This document shows, piece after piece, positions 46,216 to 59,300 of a stretch of DNA of 64,000 nucleotides; positions within the stretch are counted from its first letter, which is position 1; the number at the start of each line of letters is the position of its first letter. The position numbers and the translations under genes were made by a program. Location: NCBI GenBank assembly GCA_002633005.1, contig NMRA01000012.1, positions 62,001 to 126,000 on the forward strand, in the 5' to 3' direction. The DNA is from Phoronis australis (lineage: Eukaryota; Phoronida; Phoronidae). The notes beneath the pieces were generated by a model. It made no database searches. It worked only from the letters and a program-made list of their open reading frames with translations, and was not told the origin of the DNA.

Positions 46216-48249
46216 CTACAAAACTATAGGCTATAACTCCCTAAACGTACATATTTCATGAAAGTAGCAACCCTGTAGAATATGATTTTTTACTTTTTAA
46301 TAATCTGTGATCAATTGGATCACGTGATCATGCATTTTAATAAAATTTACCAAGAAGAAAGGTGCATCGATGGCTAAACAATAAGTTTGATTTGATATAA
46401 ATGTTCAAGATGTAATCTCAAAAACACAGTTTTCTATATCATCAATTCACTGTTTTACGAAACTTTTAGGAATTTTCATGAAACTCATAGAAGTCCTAAT
46501 TTTGATAGCCCCTCATGCATGGTATTTTGAAAACCATTCGTGACATCTATAGGAGAACAGCATGGCATCTTATGAACCCAATCAATAGTTTTTAGTACGT
46601 GATGTTAGCCAAATTCAGACATTTTTCTAGGGTTCTACATAACCTTAAACAAACTAAGAAAGGCTTTACACATAAAACAACTAAATTAAAGTGCAGAGGC
46701 AGTTGGACAGAGTGGCACAGCAATCCATTAAATACCTATCTATCCTTCCACTTCAGAAGATCTCTGGTCAGGAAAAACCCAATAAAATGACAGCAAATAC
46801 ACCAAAAACAAATACCTCAATTAACATAAATAACATGCAGACAACAGACTTCTGTTAATAAACAAATACACTCATCAACCTGATGTTTTGTAACAGATTT
46901 ACTTCAAACTAACCCAAATACTATGCGATTGTCTAACACAAAAATAGCTCACACAATCAAAAGCAAGCTCTTACAATGCTCACAGGTTATGCAACCTCTG
47001 AATGAAAATAACAGGAAGTTTGACTCATCATTATCAGTATTTTCAACAATGTACATGTTTTTAATCAAGTCCGCTATAAACCTAGAAAAAAAATTGACAT
47101 TTCATAGACATTGGTCATTAATGGTGGCTCAGCACCAACGGATAATGAAGCAAGTTGGTAGCCGTGTCTATAGGAGTACCCTTTGTAAGATCAACTTCCC
47201 CCTGTTCAGCCAAGCGTCCACACTACACACCACGTACCATGCAACAAATATGGCGCAAAACTGAGCAAGTGCTACTTCCGCCTTGTCTGCAGGTTTGCAT
47301 CCACACTACTCGTCAAGCTGTCCCAGCATAATAGCGTCCACACCATCGCTTTATACAGCAGCCATCTTGGCCATCGTTGAAATGACAGCCATTTTTTTTA
47401 ATATTATCTACTGCTACCCCATCATTTATTTCAGAAATTTAGTACACAAAAAGTGCTTTCTATGCGCATTTTTCAATATATTCCATGAGCCCCGCAACAC
47501 TGGTTGGTCTTTCCAGCATGTTAGAAATATCAACAAACCTATGAATAGAAACATTTTTGACGACTCTTATTGGTTGTTGCTAAAGCACTTCTTACTTTGA
47601 CAAACACTGTTGGTTAGTTTTTATGCATTTCTCATTCTCATTGACCAATTAAAATTGAGCTCATCTCAATGCCTTATAAGGAGTTTCGTCATCTAATCCA
47701 ATATTTATGGTTACGCCTGTGAAAAACTACTAAGCTGTTCACAACTCTTTACATTAGCGGCATTGCGTGAGGTTTTCAGTTCTGGGGGGGGGAGTAATTC
47801 TGAGTTTGCTCAGCCAATGTCGTTTCTGGTTTTCGTCATAGTGTGCATTCGACATACTCAGTCATATCATCTGCCATGCAAAGGCCTAAAAAGACTCGTA
47901 GGGATTATTTTACAAACGACAGATAATCCAGTTCCAGATCCGGATCATGGTGAAAACGTGGCCCAGTCAACGAAACCTAAATAAGCGTGCAAATATGCAT
48001 GAACCTTTCAAAATCAAGGTACCGGATTTTTGCCAACACCTGTCATCGGCATTTTTACAATTCGCTCCAAACTTGAGAATAGATGGTTCTTAACATGAAG
48101 AATGAATTTGTGACAATCCTAAAAACATTGGAAATAGCACAGATGCATAGGTTTGATAATCAAGTCAACATCTTTTAATAATATTGGTTTAAACAGGTCT
48201 TGCTCTCCCCTCCAAGTAAATGGAAACACACATGACTTATTTTGTTGAC

Positions 48250-48980
48250 ATTAACTAATTACACATCCAAAATGGAAGAAGAAACTGTGCACTCCTATGA
48301 TGAGCAGTTTCTGCAAGAAATTCAGTAGTGTAGAGTTTAACCGTTGGATGAGTGAAAACACAGGCTCGACTATGAAGACCATTTAGGACTAAAAAGCAAC
48401 TCGGTTTACCAATTAAAGAGGCTTGGAACGCGATAAACAAGACTAAATTGCAAAACTGAAAGTGGTTCTTTGCCACTGAAACAGAATTCAACCAGCTCAT
48501 CAGGTACTTTTAGGATTTTGTTAATTTCTGATAATATCCTGAAGATAATCAAAGCATTGTCTTTCAGTTTCAAATTTAAAAAAAACCACCAGTCAACTGC
48601 ATGCCACTTCGTCGATTTTTCTCCCACAAGGCAAAGCACGTTTCTTTATTTGGTATGGCAAGACGTAGCTCATTTCCCTTATGTGGAAAATGTGCCCTTT
48701 GACCTTCAAGCAACTTCAAGCAACTAACTGTGAGCACATGCGCGAATTTATCATAAGTGAGAGGAAAATAAGAAACTCTGTGGTAACCACTTTTTCCTTG
48801 GCGAGTATTTCAAAAATTGTGAATTTCTCGATTCTTTCTGGAAATTTCCTCACACGGGAAAGTGAATTACTCTGTACTAGACGTTGCATGATGATATTTT
48901 TGATGAGGTTTTGCGTTCCATGCCTCTTTACCGCACTTCACTCTGACTGCATACTTTGTGGGAAGACAAGACATCGCTGC
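48250..48980 (-). pseudogene. decayed minus-strand coding region, family unknown
   Basis: Several successive minus-strand frames look protein-like. One begins MSCLPTKYAVRVKCGKEAWN at 48974 and stops at 48867. Another (48639-48406) includes WFFLNLKLKDNALIIFRILS and KVPDELVEFCFSGKEPL. Stops and frame changes separate them. It could be an old mobile-element gene or pseudogene, or coincidence. Opposite-strand ORFs overlap it. Confidence 0.25.
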
Positions 48981-49852
48981 TGAAAACTTTAACTCTATGT
49001 TAGACTTTTTTGAAAATTTTCAAGGAAGACATCATTCATTGCATTCTTCCATTTTCCAGTTATTGAATAAACAAATGGTTTATGTTTTTTGTCAATGGCA
49101 CTTTTATTTCTACTTTATTGTGCTATGCTAATAAATGGGTTGACACACCACTGCATGGGGCCACGGCCGCAGCAGTACCCACGGATCGCTAGTACTATAG
49201 GAACAAAGTGTGTTCGGTCAAAACTTTTGGGAAAATTTGGACTCTCATTTTTGGAGTCCTGTATAAACCCGTGGTCTGCAATATTTCTTAGCCTAGTGAC
49301 AATTATTCGTTCAGGAGCAACTTGTACTACGGTAACTCAGTAACTCGTACTGTGGAAGACACTAACGGCACAGCCAGTTAACATACCTTCAAATACACGG
49401 GCACACATGAGCATGCACACAGATGACATGAGATTATTCTGTTATGTCAAGTGTTTATGATTAGACAACTATTGAGTTTATACTTTCAAACACAATTAAT
49501 GTAGTCATTTGACAATAAGCTAATTATTCACCAAGTAAGCACACAATGAAGCAGACAAAATGAAATTTCATTTTTTAAATGTCTCAACAAAAATAAAGCT
49601 TGTTTGTACCGTGTAGCTGCCATTATAAAAAGCAAAGTAATCAGGCTCTAAATAACAATTATTTTTGTGTGAAATAACAGAAGAATTATCACATGACACA
49701 ATCTAAATGATACCTGCACTATCTGTAAGCTTGATCGTAGCTAAGATGGTTGGCAACAATGCCGTCCAATGCTTGATAAGAAAACAAAACACTGCAATGG
49801 GGACATCCCGAATTACACAGCGACACTTGAATCTCGCTGCATTTGCCCACAA

Positions 49853-50006
49853 CAGGGGCGAATCCAGGATTTTGAGTTAGGGGGGGGGGAGCCAGGGCAG
49901 AGTATTAGCTCAAGACTTTGCCCGTCAGGCATTCGCACCCCCGAACTGCCTAGGAGAATTTTAGGGGGGCCATGGTCCTCTTGGCCCCTCTCTAAATCCA
50001 TCACTG
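49853..50006 (+). mobile_element. 154-bp MITE with CAGTGGCGGATCC-like ends
   Basis: The left end CAGGGGCGAATCCAGGATTT and the right end (reversed) CAGTGATGGATTTAGAGA are forms of the CAGTGGCGGATCCAGG terminus common in animal MITEs. G-rich runs sit next to the left end and in the right half. CACAA stands directly outside both ends, a likely 5-bp target duplication. ORFs on both strands cover it but are not genes. Confidence 0.75.
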
Positions 50007-51312
50007 CACAATGCCATAAACATTAGTCAGGCACATTTGCTGCCTCGTTTTTGTGCCATTGGAGTTTCAAATGTTATTTGTCTGATTCTTAAACACTTTT
50101 TCCCACTAGCATTACCCTAGTCGTCCTTCCAGATACGTGATACACGAAAATGTGCCTGATTTCCAAAACGAGGTTATACGCCTTCTTTTCTCTCTAACAA
50201 AGGAAAGTTCTCTCGCAATGTAATCCGGGACAGCCCTATTGGACAACATTAATTCCACTGCAGTCCATATTCATTTTTCCCTACCATCTTCATAAACTAT
50301 TATGATTTTAAGTTTTATACCATTGATACCATTGGAAATGTTTTAAGAAATTATGGATATTCACAACAATGTTAGCATGGCAGTGATCAATAAGTCCCGT
50401 TTTTATCACCAATGGCAACAGCAAACACTGCACTGACGAAAGACAAGATTCAAGATACTTAAACAGGATAAAGTAATTTATCATACTATAACAAACAGGA
50501 CCACAAATGCAACCAGCAAGTCGTAACAGTAGTGTCATGGCTTGTGACATTTTTTGAGCTGCCATAATGGTGATCGCTGTAAAACAGTTTATCGCCATTT
50601 GGCTCTGTGAACCTCAGATAAAAAAAACAAAGGTCAATTTTGGCTATTAATCTTTGTCCAAAATTGGCTATACTTGATCATAATGTGTCCCGTTGCAAGG
50701 GCATTTGCGCTCACGCTTTGAGTTAATCTAAAAATTCAGCATCTATGCAAGCATTTTTGAAGAATGATCGAAGGAAACACTTACACAAGGGAACCTGCAT
50801 CATTGGGAATTCCGAAAGGTGCTAGCAAAGTTAAACAAACCACAAATTTACCGCTTTACTTGCCCTCGCTTCCAACCGGCTTGATGAAGAATATCATCAT
50901 AAAGGGGATTTAGCTTATCTACACTCAGTTGTATATAAAAATACATGCATGATATCATTTCACAGGCCCAATGTTGGCATAAAAACAAGAAAGAAGCAGA
51001 TGAGTAGATGATGCAACTTTTCCCAGTGGCATTTGCAACTTGCTCTCTATGACACTAACAAAGAAAAACAACAATGCACCAGGCAGATGTTATGGTTTCA
51101 TTAGCAGCTAGACTATTGCGTAAGTAAGGTCTCATGAGATGGACAGTCATAAAAAATCGGGTTATGTTCAACAATGGAAAAACTAATAAGCAAGACGATA
51201 TTCATTAAAAGATTTAGTAATCTGCGAATAAATAGAAGATTCTGGTCAAACTATCAACACACCACTCTGTGAAGAAATTAGTTCCGTAATTAATTTGAGT
51301 GAGGCTGCCTTC

Positions 51313-51385
51313 ACAAAAAGGCCTTTTCCACTGGCTCTGAAGCTTCAGTGTTACTGAATTTTCGTCAATAGGAACACTTAACTTT
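51313..51385 (+). repeat. dispersed repeat ACAAAAAGGCCT...GAAGCTTC, copy 1
   Basis: ACAAAAAGGCCTTTTCCACTGGCTC, then GAAGCTTCAGTGTTA and GGAACACTTAACTTTG, matches 53449-53515 (AAGGCCTTCCCCACTGGCTC, GAAGCTTCGGTGTTA, GGAATGCTTAACGTTG). Both are probably ends of one element family. Confidence 0.6.
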
Positions 51386-52558
51386 GATGCCACCAGAGTT
51401 ATCGGCAGGGGGTCAGTGCGTTTGCTAACACCGGGCCGTCACTCATCAATATTTTGTTCTAATAATTATTACTTTACAAGCATAAGCATCCTGTTTCAAT
51501 TTATATCCATGTACTTGTTAGATTCTTTACATGAAAAATCACTGAACGTATGTTGTACAGAAAACGAGTTACCGCCAAATGGATCAGCTGTCATCTTAGG
51601 CAAGAGTCTAGTTTCTTTTCACGTGTCATCTTCTAATGCAACACCGTTGGTGTCTTCGCAAAAGGGTCAAATAATGTATTACAAGCAGCTGACAATGCAC
51701 CATCCACACTCGTAAAAGTGAAAGTCATATTAGCGCCACCTTGTGATAACTTTGTTGAATTAGTTTTCAGAATAAGTCTGAAGATGGTGAGGAACAGGTA
51801 AGTTTTGTAGTTTACCATGGTTAACATCGAAGTTTCCATAGTAGAGGAGTTAATTGTAAGGGAAAGGGCCCAGAGACGTATCCTAGTTTCATATGTGGGG
51901 TAATAAAGCTATCAGTTTCACTGGCTAAAACGCCTACAAAAACTCCAGCATTTCAGCCATACAAAATTTTAAAAAGTCACTAGATACAAAAATGAACAAT
52001 TTATGACTCAGCTGAGGTTTATTTCATCAAGAAATAAATCGTGTCCCCCGGTATGCACCAGTTCACGGAAAACGGCATCTTTTTTAATTTCATTGCCTGT
52101 TTCAGTGGTAGGGACGGCGTTAACGCCAACCATGAGCCATTCACAAACCAAAGAACTTCAAATGGTCAAAACCATGAAATGCTCACTTTGTAACAAGCGC
52201 TAATTTGTAAAAATTGAAAACTCAAGATGTAATACTGGACAGATCTCGCAAAAACATTAACAAAGAACTGACCGAAAGGCACACACATGCATCAGAGCAT
52301 GATTGCATTCAAATTAATTTTGACAAGACTTTTTTCTCCAAATGTCAAGTGCTGCTTTTTCAGAATGTTAACATTTAGAAGAACTTATTTTAGTGGATAT
52401 TGAAAACTATAATAGAAAACACAAACCCTTAAACCTTAACAACTGATAAGTGCTTGCTCTTTGATTTACGAGAGGAAACAGCAATTAAATAGCAAGGGGC
52501 AACCTTGGAATATAGGCCTAACTAGCACTTGGCTTTATTGCATTGTTCACACGCAGTC

Positions 52559-52699
52559 TCATCTGAAGGCAGATCGCAGCTCTGATCCGTTGTCTGAAAA
52601 AATCACACGCGACTGCTCATCAGTCAATTGAACAGCTTTCTTATCCTCCAACTCGATATCAGTTGGCAGACATGCCTTCTTATGATGAGAATCCTTCAT
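52559..52699 (-). CDS. small 46-codon ORF, unknown
   Basis: It begins MKDSHHKKACLPTDIELEDK, continues KAVQLTDEQSRVIFSDNG and ends SELRSAFR plus stop. The frame is open for eight more codons upstream. A CCAAT-like GACCAATCAG lies about 60 bp upstream. In another frame the end of the region reads CDLPSDETACEQCNKAKC. The hydrophilic, acidic/basic composition looks coding. It might be a small gene, an exon, or a frameshifted remnant. Confidence 0.3.
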   Translation of the reverse strand: MKDSHHKKACLPTDIELEDKKAVQLTDEQSRVIFSDNGSELRSAFR

Positions 52700-53448
52700 T
52701 CTAACAACATGATTTGAGGTCAGGCTTTAGACTCCTATGATGATCACACCTGATTGGTCAGAATATTAGCATTTCACACATTAACATTATGTTAATTACT
52801 AATAAGATGGCAGATAGGCTCACGGTTAAATCTCATCAATTTCAGACATAGAAAATTGTTTAAGTTGCAATTTTTCAATTTTACAAGGGCTTCTCTCATA
52901 GTTATGATTTCTAAAAACAATGTCAGTTGATAGCCATGGCACAGAACTTGAGGAAATTATTAATTAGGTGGTATATATCTTTAATGAGAAACTGAAAAAA
53001 TTTCACTTTAAAGTCAAATTCTTTGTGTCTTAAATTGATGAGATTTTATTGTAGGACCCCCTTTGTGAACCAACCATCTGGTTTACCCTGTGATCAGCGC
53101 CCTATATGCCTTCTTTTAAAAATTCCACAAATGAATGCGGTACACAGTTCCAAATGCAAATCTGCAATCAATTTTCTGGTTGTGTGGAGGCCTATGTTGG
53201 CAATTTGTTCCTAAGGTGAAAATCCCAAACTCTGTCTCAGCACAACCATAGGGATGTCATGACGTGTCACTCTTGTCATACCACTACAAATGCCTGTGTA
53301 CAGAGCAGGAGGTTTGGTCAAGTCATTCCGACACTGTAGTGCAAATGTCCAACCAGTTAAAAGTCTATAAATTTCCGGGCAAGGTCATTACTATAGTATG
53401 GAAAAGAATACAGGGATTTCCAACAGAAGCCTGCATCTCAACAATGCA

Positions 53449-53515
53449 ACAAAAAGGCCTTCCCCACTGGCTCCGAAGCTTCGGTGTTAATGTGGGAATG
53501 CTTAACGTTGGTCTT
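53449..53515 (+). repeat. dispersed repeat ACAAAAAGGCCT...GAAGCTTC, copy 2
   Basis: Partner of 51313-51385, with about 80 percent matching positions by eye. The 53264-53629 ORF and its opposite-strand shadow run through it. Confidence 0.6.
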
Positions 53516-53869
53516 GAATCGAAGTTACAAGCACGAGTTAATTCCGTAAAATATAGGTGGATTAAACAGCAAAGGGTCGAAACTTCACTAGAATGGGAAC
53601 ACAGCATGCCATCAAAAACGACCCCTTAATTTATGGTCGCATAAAAGGGGGCACTTCCGAAATTTCTCACTACCTAAAATGGAGCAGACACAAACATGTC
53701 TAAAACCTTTCCAAGAACAGACAAAAATAATTTCCGTCACCAAACACAGAACTCAGACCATTACCAAACAAAATTAGTGCAACTCCAAATCATCACTTTT
53801 GACCAGATAGGCAAACCCATCCAAAATATTAGCCATGAAAAGTCGATGGCACGTGGCCTTTCAATTTCT

Positions 53870-54055
53870 TTAGTTAGCAGAAACCTTTATCATGCTTGCA
53901 GGAAACCATTTGCCAAATTTCACAGGGGTGAAAAGGAGATACAGTCCGCAGACGCCAGACGGAGAATGCCGAACAAACATCAAACAGGTGTACATTGGAT
54001 GCCGGATACAGATGACAGCAATTAAGACCACATACAAATATATGGATGAGTAAAA
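53870..54055 (+). repeat. hairpin-tailed dispersed repeat, 3' fragment
   Basis: AACCATTTGCCAAATTTCAC, GGAGATACAGTCCGCAGACG and a degraded hairpin tail ACCACATACAAATATATGGA then TGAGTAAAAAC follow the order of the 3' part of the copies at 22095 and 32273. It lacks the 5' part, as expected for 5' truncation. Confidence 0.7.
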
Positions 54056-55342
54056 ACAATGCTGTTCTTAATTAAATTGCAAATAAAATGTTTTGAGCCA
54101 TGCACACGTTTTAGGCTGGATCACCAGACAAAGCAAAAACATCTGACAATGACTGGGGTGAGCACTCACAACAAAAGGTCTACTATTCACAATTTCCTAC
54201 CTACCCATTGCAGTAGCTGGCTACAGGCAAGGGAACTTGAAATTCACCAATCCCACAAGAGAAGCTAGGGTCCTTCCCATAGAAATGCTTGCTTTCAAGT
54301 AATCACGTTGGTCCTCATCATATAAACAGCTTTCTGCTCACCATCTACTCAGACGCTAGCTCCACCTAGTGAATGTGGAGTCTCACTGTAGTTATTCTTA
54401 AAGCAAGCCATAATTGATATTCCTAAGTCTAATAAAGAGTTACTAGGAATTGTGCCGGTGTTGAAATTATCAAATAAAATTTATGAATCCATCACAGCAC
54501 TCGATAGTTTCCATCAAGTGTTTATAGCTTTGCATGAATGTTTAGCACACTGTACATATTACTGTTAACTTTATGTGATCATAAGGAGTTTCAAAAAGCT
54601 TTGCATACTTTGCATGAGACTGCAGCGCCAGTGGTCTCACCTGCATTCCCTGAGTCAACAATAAGCAAAACTTTCAATCACACCAATCTTAATTCTCAAT
54701 ACGGCAATTCCGTCCACTTATTTCGCATAAAACAAATACCAAGACTGACATTTTTCCATAGTTCAAAGGCCTCTTACTTTGCCACAAATAATGGGAATGT
54801 TACTAAATGTTGTTTTGTGACATCTACACAGCAGTACAACCTATACTAGTGATCCATTAATTTCTTTATTTCTGCGGAGAATTTTGATGAATTTAACAAG
54901 TAATGAAATTTCACTCATCAGCCACAATGTGCACTAAACAGGTGAAGATGACATTGACAGTTCATTCCAAAATGGGTTTCAGGGTGCAAAACTTTCCTAC
55001 CTCAACCAGTTTGACTAGTCCCATGCCTTACAGCCATGTGTAAGCAATCTTGAGTCAGTCTGCAGCCAAGACAGCAATGAGGAGTGGTTGTGAAGGACAT
55101 ATACCAGTACTTGACCACCTGATGATTATGTATGTGGACTTATTCAATGGCACTGCTGCCAGCAATAATATACAAATGATCAGAGTGAAAGAAAGGAACT
55201 AGTGAATAGATAGAGACTGGAGAAAGCCAATAAAATCATTCGTCACAAAAAGAATAAGGACTACAATCTATTTGTGTTGTGTTTGGCAAAAATATGGTGC
55301 TTTTGAATACCAAAACCTCAAGTGTGATTGGAATAAATCTAA

Positions 55343-56378
55343 AGGCCCTTTCATACTAACGTTGACGGGTCAATGTTTTGGGGAGTTGTGGTCAGTGCAA
55401 ATGGTTAAATTCGGTGCTGGATAGCAGTAAACAGTTGGACTTAACAGTAGAGCGTGTACACTGTAGTGAAGTATGAACTGTCAACTTGGGTCCCATTAAA
55501 GTTATGGCCAGGGGCCACAGTTATCGTTAACAATTAAAGGGCAATGTGGCCGCTAATAGTTGTCTATGTTTTGCTTGAATAATCATCAATCTAATTAGTA
55601 ATAAGTTTCATGTCAAATAGCACAGACAAAATTTCCCATTAAAAAACTTAGAGCGCACGCAATGCTTCAGAGCTACCATGACAGAAACCACAGACGACAC
55701 TGGCTGTGCAAAATCCCGAATTACTCCACCCCCCATACCACAAATGTCGAGCACTACCGACACAGTAAGGAGTTGTGAAAAGCATGGCAGTTTTTCAAAG
55801 GGTGTGTAACCACAAATATTGAATTACCCAAGAAACCCTAATAAGGCCACTAAGATGAGCTCAAATTTGATTGACCAGTGGCAATGACAAATGCACCATA
55901 ACTTACCAATAGTACTGGTATAAGTGAGAAATGCACAAGCAACAACCACTAAGAGTCGTCGAAAGCGTTTTCATCCACAAGTATCTTGGGCTGCCGGTGA
56001 GAATGATCAGCATCACGGGGCATGCGGAATAATGAAATATGTGCTAGGAAAGCACTTTTTGCGCAGTAAATTTCTTATTTCTGAAATTACCGATGGCCTA
56101 TTTATTTGAGTGATGGCCGACCAGCCGATAATATTGAGAAAGTGGTAATCATTTCAAGCAACTTTTTTTAAATTTTGCTCATCTTTTTTAATTCTTGCCG
56201 CCCTGTTGAACCCATCCAAAATCAAAATCTGGCCATCAAAAAGACGGCCGCTGTATAAACCCTTGGCGTCACCTACCATTTACTTCGAAGTCCGTTAACA
56301 ACTGAAGGCAGTATGAACAGTTCAGTTAACTTCATCGATGCTCCCTCAGACCGGAGTTAAGTCAGTACGAAAGGGCCT
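55343..56378 (+). mobile_element. TIR family 1 element, full-length 1036-bp copy with TAA target duplication
   Basis: The ends AGGCCCTTTCATACTAACGT and GTCAGTACGAAAGGGCCT are clean inverted repeats. TAA stands at 55340-55342 and again at 56379-56381. A 3-bp TWA duplication is the hallmark of PIF/Harbinger elements, so that superfamily is the best guess. The interior differs from the 416-bp copy at 16788 except near the ends, and no transposase ORF was seen. Confidence 0.82.
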
Positions 56379-56381
56379 TAA

Positions 56382-59300
56382 GGTTATCTCAAACCTTATT
56401 TAATGGCCTCCATTCTAACTCGTATATATAAAACATAGGCTTTGTCAACTAGAAAAGTATATATTTTCTGAAAGAAAAAGGAGCAGGAAAAATAAAAATA
56501 ATGCATTTTATGTTGATGTATGGTTGATTTTAATGAAATCTTTTTTAAATGATAACTTCACCAGTTACCTTAAAAAAGATGTCAGGAATTTTCGATTAGT
56601 CTTTTTGTTTGGTTTCTATGACAAATCAACTCGCAAAACGAAAGGTAATTTTGTAAGAAGTAGCAGTCATATTCGTCTTTGTTACAATAAGTGAAATCCA
56701 AGCCTTTATATCGAAAATCCTAACAGAGTTTTTGAGATTGATGAATAAATATTAAGTTTGCAAAGTTTCAGCCAAATCCACCAAGCCGTTTTCGAGAACT
56801 CGTGTTCCTAAGTTCAAATTAAGTCGATTTGCCGAAGCTGAGAAAAGCCGATTAAGTCATGAGAAGTGAAAGTCTTAAGGTCTTCGGTTAATTATTTGGT
56901 GAAAATTGTTTTTCATCAATATCACCTATACACCCCTTAGCAGCATTCATTATTTCAACATTCAGGCACAATGTCATCCGAATTTGCAGTGCATAATTAA
57001 CTTAATTATCACAAAACACTAAGTCGATTTCTAATGCATCAAGTCCAACTTGGACACGGGCGGAGTCAACATATTAAGTGGGTCAGGCTGGTGCATTGTG
57101 GTCCACTTTAAAGTAGATCAACAGTTCATTGTAAAACAAAAAAGGCACTGCTGGAAGAAACCCAAATACAAAATGGATAACAGAAATGGAGTCGGTGGTT
57201 AAAGCACATTGTGAGCATGAAATCGAAACAGCAAAATGTCACATGACCCAAATTAAGGAATTCGGTTGAGGATTTATCTCTTTTCCCAACTTGCTGTGTC
57301 CATGAACACCAACTGGACTAAGTCACAGAGGCGTGAGGCGACTTGTAGCATTCATTCTCAATGGTCATATGCATGCACACAACTCCCTCATGATCAAAAC
57401 TGATTTCTCATCCTTTTCTCCCGGCATCTTTCTATCAATTGTACAAGCCGTTGACGCAATATTATGGGAAATTATGTACGAAAGGACTGAGGGTTCATAC
57501 GGAGCTAACCTGTGTTTGGCGGTAGATTCGATATGAGTGATAGCTCCATAACCTTTGACCACGGATAAGTAGTAAACAATTTCCACGCAGTTCTGTAGTT
57601 CCAAGGTGGTTCTGCTAAATCTTTTTTCTCGCTACACCGTATGTATTTGAAGTTCCCCGAGAATGATGACAAGGTATTTTGCTAGACATACCGTAAAAAT
57701 GGCCAATTTTTGTGAATAAGGTTTGAGATATCCTTAACACAGCAGCGTATAGACTGGCTGTATTACATCTATAACACCGCAGGCCTTAGTTGTGTCTACA
57801 CAACAAAATGGCATTAGGTAAATTTTGAAAGTTCTTGTACCTTTCAAAAATGTTCTACCATTAAAACATATGACAAGTTATAGTCACTTACAGGGGTCTG
57901 GCAATATGACAACTATGAAATTTTCTCCACCAAATAATGGGCATCAAACTGAGTCTCAAAATCCAGGGCCCTGCGGGTGACTAAAGCCACCTGACCAATG
58001 AAAACTCAATGTAACAAACAATGTGACTACAGACCTGATATATACACATACACATACAACACCCTGTACTTAACCAATTTTGTATAACAGAAAAAATACT
58101 ACCCAAGTACAGCAAATATATGTATACATAATATATACTGGTATGTGAACGCATTACAACAGAAAAAATACTACCCAAGTACAGCAAATATATGTATACA
58201 TAATATATACTGGTATGTGAACGCATTACAATGCATAAAAATGCATAGACTAGACTGAAACCCAATGTGACTGAGCAACTATGTATTTTAATGGCAAGCC
58301 TTGTTTCGCTTCCAATTTGTAACAAGAAATAATTCAAGCACTGATACATACTACAAATTCAAATTTGTGAGTCTCAATGCACTAGATGCCTCAAAAAGGT
58401 CAGTGACACCTTGTCAGGAAAGGCAAACAGGAGTTCCTATTGCACAAGGAATGAAAATAAACACTGATACTGAATGTAACATTTCATGCATTAAAATCTA
58501 ATGTGATGCAAATTGCCCTGGAGAGCTTATTCAGTCAACAAACTGGCAGACACTACAATAAAATTAGGAGCCATAAAAGGAAGTGGGGGATAGAAATTAT
58601 ATCACGCAAATTATTTGTTCATAAGTGACTTTAATAGAGAAAGTATAAATGTGAAGTTTGCAAAGATTTCAAAATTCAGCAGTCATTTCATAGATGTAGT
58701 TTGGTTGATACAAAAACACAAAACGCTAATAAAAGGTGTCTCCAAAAAAGATCTAAGGACAGGCTGTTTTTATCAACATCAACATTTGATTTAGTAGATC
58801 TAAGGGACATGGTCAGATGGCAAAAGAAACATAAGCACTATTTGACAAGCTGTCCATGAACTAGTTGAGGTCTGTGAGAACATTCCAATCCAGGGACACC
58901 AAATGCAGTGGGATGAATCCCAAGTGTCACAAATAATATAAGAGTCTCGTACAACTTTGCAAACTTCCAGTCTCCCAGATAAAGAGTAAAATCATATACA
59001 TTTCCAGCATGTTTCCAATATCATATTTTGAAAACCTCTTTGTACGAAATCGTGGGATCAAATTTTAGGAAAATCTTATGACCAGGAAATTACAAAAGTT
59101 AAACTTTGTGTGAACCACGAAACAGCTTTGCATTATGTGGCCACGAAGGCCTGGGTTTTGGAGTTCTGAAAGTCCCCAGTTAAGCAGTGCTCCTGACAAT
59201 AAAAGTATCTCAGCCATGGAAACCCTCAGACATCACACCACAGTCAGCAGGTTGCAAAGTTCTACCTTTCCTCTGAGCACCTCTCTCCAGATACATTATC

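Noticed and set aside
47283-47600. 105-codon plus ORF
   Set aside because: It starts in a repeat zone with GTCCACAC words and continues in AT-rich sequence. The hydrophobic Tyr/Phe/Ile composition is typical of AT-rich noise.
54538-54849. 103-codon plus ORF
   Set aside because: No recognisable domain, no splice or promoter context, and AT-rich codon composition.
57981-58349. 122-codon minus ORF with an internal peptide repeat
   Set aside because: The repeat peptide is the 72-bp tandem duplication. The rest is low-complexity Tyr/Ile/Ser sequence typical of AT-rich noise.
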